The notes under the pieces are model-generated. The model was not told where the DNA came from. It did no database searches and worked only from the letters and a program-made list of their open reading frames with translations. Below, in pieces: positions 37,050 to 44,311 of a stretch of 64,000 nucleotides of DNA. The translations under genes and the position numbers were made by a program. The stretch is from Rhodomicrobium sp. Az07. GTDB taxonomy: Bacteria > Pseudomonadota > Alphaproteobacteria > Rhizobiales > Rhodomicrobiaceae. The stretch lies in the NCBI RefSeq assembly GCF_018619475.1, contig NZ_JAHFZG010000012.1, positions 50,441 through 114,440 of the forward strand. Reading direction: 5' to 3'. Within the stretch, counting starts at the first letter, position 1; each line of letters starts with the position of its first letter.

Positions 37050-37340
37050 TCAAGCCTTCGTTTCGGAGCCTACGGGAGCCTTCACTTCAGCGCGCGGGGC
37101 CTCATGTTCGATTGGCTTCGGAGCGCCCGGAGCCGCGGGTGCGGCGGTGCTCTGCGTAGCAGTCGGCTGCGCGGTCGCCTCTTCATCCGACATGCCCTTC
37201 TTGAAGCTCTTGATGCCCTTCGCGACGTCGCCCATCAGCTCCGAAATCTTGCCCCTGCCGAACAGAAGCACGACAAGCAGCAGCACTATAAGAAGCTGCG
37301 GCAGACTCCACGTCGCTCCGAACATGAGATCCTGAGGCAT
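37050..37340 (-). CDS. tatA: Twin-arginine translocase pore subunit TatA
   Basis: A 96-residue protein with the membrane helix [18 protein letters not shown], hinge [15 protein letters not shown] and amphipathic helix, then a low-complexity Ala/Thr/Pro tail. TatA polymerises into the translocation channel. The ATG at 37340 has GGAG upstream; an ATG five codons later is also possible. Confidence 0.93.
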   Translation of the reverse strand: MPQDLMFGATWSLPQLLIVLLLVVLLFGRGKISELMGDVAKGIKSFKKGMSDEEATAQPTATQSTAAPAAPGAPKPIEHEAPRAEVKAPVGSETKA

Positions 37341-37603
37341 CAGAACTTACTCCTTCGTCTCGCCGTCTCCGGCGGCACGCGCGATGTTGAGGAAATTTCC
37401 CTGAACGTGGCCGCATGCGCGCGGCATGTCAAGCGCGCTCATCCTATCAATGCGTAGTAGAAAAGGCCGACCTCGCGCCGCAGGCTCTTGTTTCATGGGG
37501 CGGAATCAGTTGCGCCTCGACACGCACGTCATGCCCTGGCGACGACGATATTTCGGCGCAGCGCACGCCCGAACCCTGATGGCGAGGCAGCGCCTGGCGT
37601 TGG

Positions 37604-38407
37604 CTAACCGTTCGACGCGACGAGCACGGGATGCGGCTTGCCGGCTTCCGGCTCCTCTTCGACGGGGGCGTCGTCCCCGGCGTCGGTGTGCACGCCCGAC
37701 GGCTCGTCCTCCAGCGGCTCTTCATCGTCGCGAAGGGCCATGCTGTCGTCCGGCTCCGGTACGGAAAAGCCGGGCGGCAGATTGCTGTCGAGAAGCCCGG
37801 CGCCCTTGAGTTCGGCGAGGCCCGGCAGGTCGCGGATGGAGTCGAAGCCGAAATGGTCGAGGAACGCTTCCGTCGTGCCGTATGTGGTGGGACGCCCCGG
37901 CGCGCGCCGACGCCCTCGAAGCCGCACCCAGCCGATTTCTAGCAGCACGTCGAGCGACCCCTTCGACGTCGACACGCCGCGGATTTCCTCGATCTCGGCG
38001 CGCGTGACGGGCTGGTGATAGGCGATGATGGCGAGCGTTTCGAGCGCGGCCTTGGAGAGCTTGCGCTGCTCGATGGAATAATGCTCAAGCAGGAACGAGA
38101 GGTCTTCCGCCGTGCGGAACGCCCATTTGCCCGCGACGCGCACGAGATTGACGCCGCGCCCGGCATAAAGCTGCTGAAGCTCTTCCAGAAGCTGGCGCAC
38201 GTCGTCCTTCGCGCCGAGATGCTTCGCGAGCGAGGCCTCGTCGAGCGGTTCGGCGGCAGCGAACAACAGCGCTTCAACGATGCGCAGCTTCTCGCGCCGG
38301 TCCGCCGAAGGCAACCGCGTCACATTGGAGGGGAGGGGCAGGGTCAAAATCGGCACATTGCCATTCTGAATCCCGCCATCTTTTCCCCTGCCGTCTCTAC
38401 CTGCCAT
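37604..38407 (-). CDS. scpB: Segregation and condensation protein ScpB
   Basis: A 267-residue protein with two winged-helix domains: EKLRIVEALLFAAAEPLDEASLAKHL near residue 40 and ETLAIIAYHQPVTRAEIEEIRGV near 135 are family signatures. The acidic C-terminal tail is typical. ScpB works with ScpA and SMC in chromosome condensation. In related genomes scpA lies directly upstream; here a methyltransferase and two palindromic elements are found there instead. Confidence 0.92.
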   Translation of the reverse strand: MAGRDGRGKDGGIQNGNVPILTLPLPSNVTRLPSADRREKLRIVEALLFAAAEPLDEASLAKHLGAKDDVRQLLEELQQLYAGRGVNLVRVAGKWAFRTAEDLSFLLEHYSIEQRKLSKAALETLAIIAYHQPVTRAEIEEIRGVSTSKGSLDVLLEIGWVRLRGRRRAPGRPTTYGTTEAFLDHFGFDSIRDLPGLAELKGAGLLDSNLPPGFSVPEPDDSMALRDDEEPLEDEPSGVHTDAGDDAPVEEEPEAGKPHPVLVASNG

Positions 38408-38442
38408 AGGAAACCGTCCGTTATCCCCAGCTTTTCAGACAG

Positions 38443-38519
38443 CCAGTGGAGCGAATTTGACATTGAGTTTCGGTTGCCGCAAGCTTTCGCCCGAATGTCA
38501 AATTCAAAAGCTCCACTAG
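38443..38519. repeat. Palindromic extragenic element 1
   Basis: A 77-base imperfect palindrome whose arms read CCAGTGGAGC...GAATTTGACATT on one side and AATGTCAAATTC...GCTCCACTAG on the other. The ends nearly match those of element 2, which begins 14 bases later. Looks like a non-coding mobile or REP-type element. Confidence 0.65.
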
Positions 38520-38532
38520 AATCATATATTTG

Positions 38533-38608
38533 CTAGTGGTCCCTTGATTCCGGCATTTGCTCGCGGCGGTGCTGCAAACGGATGCAAATGTCGGGATCGG
38601 ACCACTAG
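38533..38608. repeat. Palindromic extragenic element 2
   Basis: A 76-base palindrome with perfect 10-base ends CTAGTGGTCC (38533-38542) and GGACCACTAG (38599-38608), and a second pair GATTCCGGCATTTGC against GCAAATGTCGGGATC inside with two mismatches. Same outer trinucleotide pattern and length as element 1, so the two form a tandem pair. Confidence 0.7.
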
Positions 38609-38715
38609 TTCGCCTGATTTGGGGTAAACGCGCAAGTGTCGCATTCCGCTCCGCCCTCGGGCGGCAAGCGAGCCCGCCTTCGTCGGGGTGCGGCTTGCCT
38701 TCAGGCGTCGCCGTT

Positions 38716-39510
38716 CTATGACGCTTTGCCTTCTGCAGAAGCGTCTTGCGGCGTGAGTTCGTAGAGCAGGAAGGACTCGATATAGATCGACTTTTCGAGC
38801 GCAAGCTTTGCCTTGAAGCCCGCATCCGCAATCTCGCGGTCGAAGAAATCGAGATCCGAGTCTGACGAGATCATGAGATACATCCGGCCGTCCGGCTTCA
38901 GCCGCGCCCGCGCCTGGCGGAAAAGTCCGCGAAGATTCGAGTTTTCCGGCCCGGAATGCCAACCCGCATCGGCGAGATCGCGCGTTTTGCCCGCATGCTT
39001 CGGCGGGCTGGAGAAGATGACGTCGAAGATCGGGCGCGCCGGAATGGCATCCATCAGGTTGGAGCACAGACCTTTCACGTTCGGGCCGTAACCGTTGGCT
39101 TCGGCGTTCTGTGCTGCGGCGTCGGCGGCATTGGGGTTGATGTCGAGCGCGAGCACGAAATCCGCGCCCGCGCGGGCCGCCGCCAAAGCGAGGATACCGG
39201 AGCCGGTTCCGATATCGGCAACCACCTTGCCTCGAAGGTCCAGACCGTCGATGAAATGCGCGAAGGTTTCGCTCGAAATGAAATAGCGCGGATGGAACAC
39301 GGTCGGAGGAACCTCCAGCATGAAGCCTGCCGCTTTCGCGCGTTGCGTGCCGTCGTGGTTCAGCACGAAATGATAGGACAGATAATGCAGCGTGCTGCGC
39401 AAAGCCTTGCGGAAGCCCGACTGCGGGCGCGCCCGCCTGTCGAGCGCCGAGGGCAAAGCGCCGCCAGCGGCGACCGGATTATGCGAAGCCTGTCCCAAGA
39501 TCTGATCCAT
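38716..39510 (-). CDS. Class I SAM-dependent methyltransferase (HemK/RsmC-like)
   Basis: A 264-residue protein with the SAM-binding motif I VADIGTGSGILALAA (about residues 97-111), acidic motif II VLALDINPNA and motif IV SSPP (FDVIFSSPPKHAG), the form used by methyltransferases acting on planar amide or amino groups. A 90-residue N-terminal part precedes it. I start at the ATG at 39510 because AGGA lies eight bases upstream. It is 22 bases after the deaminase gene, so co-transcribed. Target unknown. Confidence 0.8.
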   Translation of the reverse strand: MDQILGQASHNPVAAGGALPSALDRRARPQSGFRKALRSTLHYLSYHFVLNHDGTQRAKAAGFMLEVPPTVFHPRYFISSETFAHFIDGLDLRGKVVADIGTGSGILALAAARAGADFVLALDINPNAADAAAQNAEANGYGPNVKGLCSNLMDAIPARPIFDVIFSSPPKHAGKTRDLADAGWHSGPENSNLRGLFRQARARLKPDGRMYLMISSDSDLDFFDREIADAGFKAKLALEKSIYIESFLLYELTPQDASAEGKAS

Positions 39511-39532
39511 GACGAACATCCTGCGGTTAGCG

Positions 39533-40171
39533 TTAGCGGTCGGAAAGCTGTGCGTGCTTCTCGCGCCTGGCGGCGAGACGAAGGAACGGGAGGACGACGC
39601 GTTGCGCCATCGAGCGGGAATGCGCCGGGAGATGTCTCGGCTCGTCCTTTTGCGCGGTTTCGTCCGCCAGAGCGCCGCGAAGGCGCGCCAGTTCCGTGGC
39701 GACGGGGTTCCACTCGCGCCAGGCGTCCATCGCTTCCTGCGCGAGAAGACCGCTGACCACTTCGGGCGCGGGGCCGAAGATCGGCAATTGCCGCCCCAGT
39801 TCGGCGTCTTGAAGGATGGTCCATTTGGAGACGCCGCCCATGGCGGGAGAGGCGAGCGCATAGGCGACGCGCCCGACCCAGGCTTCACGGATGCAGAAGG
39901 AGCACATCGCGCACGGTTCGACCGTTGAATAAAGCGTCGCCCGCGCAAGCCCGCCACGGCCAACGGTCTTCAGCGCGGCGGCGATGGCGATGATTTCGGC
40001 GTGACGGGAAAAATCGGCGTCGCGCATCGCGCGATTGCCCGCTTCGGCGACGATATCGCCCTCGATCGCGACGAGCGCGCCGAAGGGATAGTCGCCCTCC
40101 CGTGTCGCCTCCTTCGAAAGCTCGATGCACCGATGCATCATCGCTTCATCGATCGCATTCCACCACGCCAT
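39533..40171 (-). CDS. Cytidine/deoxycytidylate deaminase-family nucleoside deaminase
   Basis: A 212-residue zinc deaminase. The zinc/proton shuttle motif HAEI (SRHAEIIAI, about residue 56) and the PCAMC motif (VEPCAMCSFC, about 85) are intact. Family members deaminate guanine, tRNA adenosine-34 or other bases; the long C-terminal extension (about 60 residues past the fold) resembles neither TadA nor small guanine deaminases closely, so the substrate is left open. Confidence 0.82.
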   Translation of the reverse strand: MAWWNAIDEAMMHRCIELSKEATREGDYPFGALVAIEGDIVAEAGNRAMRDADFSRHAEIIAIAAALKTVGRGGLARATLYSTVEPCAMCSFCIREAWVGRVAYALASPAMGGVSKWTILQDAELGRQLPIFGPAPEVVSGLLAQEAMDAWREWNPVATELARLRGALADETAQKDEPRHLPAHSRSMAQRVVLPFLRLAARREKHAQLSDR

Positions 40172-40460
40172 GACGCTGACCTTTCCGCCTCCATGACGCG
40201 AGAGGCGGCTGGAAGCATAAAAACTCCCACCTATTTATAGGGAGAATGGCTTCAGGCCGGCTTAAACGGGGAGGGACAGAACCGCGCGCTATTTTCGCGA
40301 TCTGTTTTTCATATCGGTTCGGTCTTTCGCGTGAGCGTCCCGCAACTTCTGCGGTGGCGAAGCCGTGCCTTAACATCTTTTAATTTGGCGGCAAGTGGTT
40401 TGTAATATTCGCCTTCTTATATGAACTCTACGACGTAATGTTTCAGGGGAGAGCGGGCCG

Positions 40461-42059
40461 ATGGCTTCAGGACAACTAGAGGATGAGCGGAGGGAAAAGC
40501 GAGCCTTCGGACGCGTGAAGTCGGCTGGCGCCTTTCTCGGCGCCGGGCTTCTCGGCGCGGGCCTGCTCGCTGCGATGCCCGCAATGCCCTTCCTCGGTGG
40601 CGACGCATTCGCCCAGGAAGCAAGGCAGGGACCGTTGCCCGGCTCGCCTCCCACATTCGCCGATCTGGCGGACAAGGTGCGCCCGGCCGTTGTGAGCGTG
40701 AATGTGAAGTCACGCGGGGCTGTCGGCGAAACCGCTCAAAAAGATTTGCCCGATCTCCCGCAGGACCACCCCCTTCGCGAATTCTTCGACCAGTTCAAGC
40801 AAAACCAGCCGGAACGCCGCCCATCCCGCGCGCAAGGCTCCGGCTTTCTCATTTCGCCGGACGGTTATGTGGTGACGAACCATCACGTTGCCGACAAGGT
40901 GGACGAAATCGAGATTACCTTCGAGAACGAAGAGAAATACAAGGCAAAGGTCGTCGGCTCGGATGCGCGCACCGATATCGCGCTCCTGAAAATCGACTCC
41001 AAGAAGAAATTCGATAATTGGCTCGAATTCGAAGACACCCCGCCGCGCGTCGGCGATTGGGTGCTGGCGGTCGGCAACCCGTTCGGCCTCGGCGGCACCG
41101 TGACGGCAGGTATCGTGTCGGCGGCGGGCCGCGACATCGGCTCCGGCCCGTATGACTTCATCCAGATCGACGCGGCAGTGAACCGCGGCAATTCAGGCGG
41201 CCCGGCTGTTGACCTCAAGGGCAAGGTCATCGGTGTGAATACCGCCATCTATTCGCCATCGGGCGGCAGCGTCGGCATCGCTTTCGCCATTCCGGCCTCC
41301 ACCGCGAAGGATGTCGTCGACAAGCTCCGCGAAAAGGGCAAAGTGTCGAGCGGCTGGCTCGGCGTGCAGATCCAGAATCTCGACGAGAATATCGCCGAGA
41401 GCCAGGGCCTCAAGACAGCGAAGGGCGCGCTGGTCGCCAAGATCATCGCGGACGGCCCCGCAGCGAAATCCGAGCTAAAGGCGCGCGACGTGATCCAGCA
41501 GGTTAATGGCCGCGCGGTTGGCAATTCGCGCGAACTGGCTCGCACCATCGCCGCGCTTCCGCCCGGCGCCGACGCGAAGCTGCGCGTTTTCCGCAACGGC
41601 GAGGAGCGCGAAATCACTGTCAAGCTTGGGGAGTTCCCGGCAAATGACAAGCTTGCCTCGCTTCGGGGCGGCGGCAATGACGACAGCGACAGCAGCGGCT
41701 CCGGCAAGGAACTGGAAGACCTCGGGCTGACGCTCATCCCCGCCCCCGAGTTCCCCGGCGCGAAGACAAAGGAAGGCGTTGCTATAGTGAACGTCGATCC
41801 GAACTCGAAGGCCGCCGATCAGGGGCTGCGTCGCGGCGATGTGATCGTCGAAGTGAACGGCAAGACCGTCTCTTCACCGGACGATGTCGTGGACGGCATC
41901 CGGGCCGCGCGTCAGAAGAACAAGAAGAACGTTCTTCTTCAGGTGAGGAGCCGCGACCAGCAGCGCTTTATCGGCCTTCCCATCGACAAGTCCGACGAGG
42001 ACGAGGAAAGCGAAGCCAAGGAGCCTACGGGCTCCGAAAAGAACAAAGGCAAGCGCTAA
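40461..42059 (+). CDS. degP: Do-type periplasmic serine protease (DegP/HtrA)
   Basis: A 532-residue protease/chaperone that degrades misfolded envelope proteins. A long N-terminal region with the signal peptide ends near AQEA (residue 52). The catalytic triad is visible: H142 (TNHHVAD), D172 (RTDIALLK) and S245 (NRGNSGGP). Two PDZ domains follow at about 300-390 and 410-510. A perfect terminator comes right after the stop. The two-component system downstream could be a functional companion, as in other Hyphomicrobiales where Do protease precedes an OmpR-type pair. Confidence 0.95.
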   Translation: MASGQLEDERREKRAFGRVKSAGAFLGAGLLGAGLLAAMPAMPFLGGDAFAQEARQGPLPGSPPTFADLADKVRPAVVSVNVKSRGAVGETAQKDLPDLPQDHPLREFFDQFKQNQPERRPSRAQGSGFLISPDGYVVTNHHVADKVDEIEITFENEEKYKAKVVGSDARTDIALLKIDSKKKFDNWLEFEDTPPRVGDWVLAVGNPFGLGGTVTAGIVSAAGRDIGSGPYDFIQIDAAVNRGNSGGPAVDLKGKVIGVNTAIYSPSGGSVGIAFAIPASTAKDVVDKLREKGKVSSGWLGVQIQNLDENIAESQGLKTAKGALVAKIIADGPAAKSELKARDVIQQVNGRAVGNSRELARTIAALPPGADAKLRVFRNGEEREITVKLGEFPANDKLASLRGGGNDDSDSSGSGKELEDLGLTLIPAPEFPGAKTKEGVAIVNVDPNSKAADQGLRRGDVIVEVNGKTVSSPDDVVDGIRAARQKNKKNVLLQVRSRDQQRFIGLPIDKSDEDEESEAKEPTGSEKNKGKR

Positions 42060-42070
42060 AGCCATGCTCG

Positions 42071-42099
42071 AAAATGCCGCCACTCGCTGGCGGCATTTT
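42071..42099 (+). terminator. Intrinsic terminator after degP
   Basis: A perfect 12-base stem AAAATGCCGCCA/TGGCGGCATTTT (42071-42082 with 42088-42099) with a five-base loop and a T-run in its 3' arm. Being A/T-flanked it could work in both directions. Confidence 0.88.
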
Positions 42100-42171
42100 C
42101 TTATCGGTTAAGCGAAGGCCAAAGCGTCACAGGCCTTCGCTTTCAAGCGGCGGATAGAGGCAAGGTGGACC

Positions 42172-42852
42172 ATGCGGGTTCTGATCGTTGAGGATGATCG
42201 CACGGCGGCCGATTTTCTGGCCAAGGCGCTCGGCGAAGCCGGATTTCAGACCGAGATTACAGGTGACGGCGAAGCGGGGTTCGATAGCGCCACCTCGTCC
42301 AAATTCGGCGTTTTGATCGTGGACCGCATGCTGCCGAAACTCGATGGGCTTAAGCTCGTGGAGCGGCTTCGCGAGCGCGGCGACACGACGCCCGTGCTGA
42401 TCCTCTCGGCGCTCGGCGCGGTTGACGACCGCGTGAAAGGGCTTCGATCCGGCGGCGACGACTATCTGCCGAAGCCTTACAGCCTCGTTGAACTTGTGGC
42501 GCGCGTGGAGGCTCTCGCGCGCCGCGGACCGACCGAACGCGCGGTTACGACCTACGCTGTGGGCGACCTCGTGCTCGACCGCCTGTCCCACAAGGTGTCG
42601 CGCGGCGGCGAAACCATCGTGCTCCAGCCGCGCGAATATCGGCTGCTTGAATATCTCATGAAGCATGCCGGGCAGGTGGTGACGCGCACCATGCTGCTCG
42701 AAAACGTGTGGGACTATCATTTCGACCCGCAGACGAACGTCATCGACGTCCACATTTCGCGGCTGCGCAGCAAGATCGACAAGGGGCAGGGCAAGCCGCT
42801 TCTGGAAACCGTACGCGGCGCGGGTTACATGATCCGCGATGAGCGTCGCTAA
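42172..42852 (+). CDS. OmpR-family response regulator
   Basis: A 226-residue protein with a receiver domain (acidic pair D8-D9, phospho-acceptor D51 in LIVDRMLP, lysine in YLPKPY) and a C-terminal winged helix (LLEYLMKHAGQVVTRTMLLENVW, about residues 160-182). Its 3' end overlaps the sensor kinase gene by 14 bases. The pair resembles the regulators placed before glnE in alphaproteobacteria. Confidence 0.93.
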   Translation: MRVLIVEDDRTAADFLAKALGEAGFQTEITGDGEAGFDSATSSKFGVLIVDRMLPKLDGLKLVERLRERGDTTPVLILSALGAVDDRVKGLRSGGDDYLPKPYSLVELVARVEALARRGPTERAVTTYAVGDLVLDRLSHKVSRGGETIVLQPREYRLLEYLMKHAGQVVTRTMLLENVWDYHFDPQTNVIDVHISRLRSKIDKGQGKPLLETVRGAGYMIRDERR

Positions 42853-44311
42853 TTTTGTCAAACTGATTCCACGCCTCGTCCTCGCGACGCCCTTCCGGCT
42901 GTTCGCTGTTTATGTCTCGCTGTTCTGCGTCGCCGTCGCCATCGTCTTCATGTACGCGAACGTTGCGATGCAGGGCTTTCTCGCGCAGGAGGCGGAAAGC
43001 GCCGTCCAGTCCGATTTCGACTTCCTGGCCGCGCGCTATCAGGAGGGCGGACCGGCAGCGCTGGGTCAGGCCATAGGCGAACGTTCCGCCGCCTCGAACA
43101 CCGGCCTCTACCTCCTCACCGACGCCAACGGCCGCTGGCTCGCCGGCAATCTCGAAGCGGTGGCCGTCGACTTGTGGGCGACGCAAGGCGCGGCGCAATT
43201 CGCCTATCGCAAGCGCGGCAGCGACGCGCGGCAGCGGCAGGCTTTCGGCGTCGTGACGCGTTTGCAGAACGAATTTCACCTCATCGTCGCGCGCGACATC
43301 GAAAATCAGGAGACGCTGAAGCGCGTGCTGCGCACCGCGTTTCTGCTCGGCTACGCGCTGATCATCGCCATCGGCGCGGCGGGCGCGGTCATCGTGAGCC
43401 GCCGCATGCTGCGCCGCGTGGACGAAGCGTCGAACACGGCCCGCGCGATCATGCAGGGCAACCTCGCGCAGCGCATCCCCGTAACCGGGCGCGCCGACGA
43501 GTTCGACCGGCTCTCGGAGAACCTGAATGTGATGCTGGACCGCATTCAGGATCTGATGGTGGGACTGAAGAATGTGTCCGACAACATTGCGCACGACCTC
43601 AAGACGCCGCTGCACCGGCTCCGCACGCGGGCGGAGCGCGCGCTCCAGTCGAGCCCTACGCCCGAGAAGCTCTCCGAAGCGCTCGGCAGCGTCATCGAGG
43701 AGGCGGATACGCTCATTCAGACCTTCGATGCGCTACTGAGCATCGCGCGGCTCGAAGCCGGGTCGCGCTCCGAAAGCTTCGGGCCGCTGAACGTCTGCGC
43801 CCTCCTGAACGACGTTGCCGAGCTTTACGAACCGGCGGCGGAGGAACAGGGCCTCTCCCTCACCATCGCCTGCTCGTCGGACAGCATCATGATCGCGGGC
43901 GAGAAGCATCTCATCGTGCAGGCCGTGGCGAACCTCCTCGACAACGCGATGAAATACGCCATCCAGCCTGCGCCCGAAGGTGGGGCAAAACATCCCGCCG
44001 TCGAACTCGGCCTTGAGGATCGCGGCGATTTCCTCGACATCCTTGTTTCAGACAATGGGCCGGGCATTCCGGAGGCGGACCGCGAGCGCGTGCTCCAGCG
44101 CTTTGTGCGCCTTCAGCCGAGCCGTTCGATTCCCGGCAGCGGGCTTGGCCTGTCGCTCGTCGCGGCGGTCGCGCGGCTGCACGAAGGGTCGGTCTCGCTC
44201 GAAGACAATGAACCGGGGCTTCGCGTGCGCCTGCGGCTCAAGAAAAACCTCGTCGCCGCGCCAAAAAGCGCCGCCGCCGAAGACCCCGAAATGGTGACGC
44301 ATGCCGCTTGA
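42839..44311 (+). CDS. Sensor histidine kinase
   Basis: A 490-residue membrane kinase. Two membrane segments (LFAVYVSLFCVAVAIVFMY near residue 21; FLLGYALIIAIGAAGAVIV near 170) flank a periplasmic sensor region. A HAMP domain follows, then the phospho-acceptor H252 in NIAHDLKTPLHRLR and the ATPase motifs N (NLLDNAMKYA), G1 (DNGPGIPEADRE) and G2 (GSGLGLSLV). It phosphorylates the preceding OmpR-type regulator. Its 3' end overlaps glnE by 11 bases, so all three genes are coupled. Confidence 0.94.
   Translation: MSVANFVKLIPRLVLATPFRLFAVYVSLFCVAVAIVFMYANVAMQGFLAQEAESAVQSDFDFLAARYQEGGPAALGQAIGERSAASNTGLYLLTDANGRWLAGNLEAVAVDLWATQGAAQFAYRKRGSDARQRQAFGVVTRLQNEFHLIVARDIENQETLKRVLRTAFLLGYALIIAIGAAGAVIVSRRMLRRVDEASNTARAIMQGNLAQRIPVTGRADEFDRLSENLNVMLDRIQDLMVGLKNVSDNIAHDLKTPLHRLRTRAERALQSSPTPEKLSEALGSVIEEADTLIQTFDALLSIARLEAGSRSESFGPLNVCALLNDVAELYEPAAEEQGLSLTIACSSDSIMIAGEKHLIVQAVANLLDNAMKYAIQPAPEGGAKHPAVELGLEDRGDFLDILVSDNGPGIPEADRERVLQRFVRLQPSRSIPGSGLGLSLVAAVARLHEGSVSLEDNEPGLRVRLRLKKNLVAAPKSAAAEDPEMVTHAA

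Noticed and set aside
40215..40245. CTCCC/GGGAG inverted repeat upstream of degP
   Set aside because: Short stem, no T-run and no clear role; could be chance.
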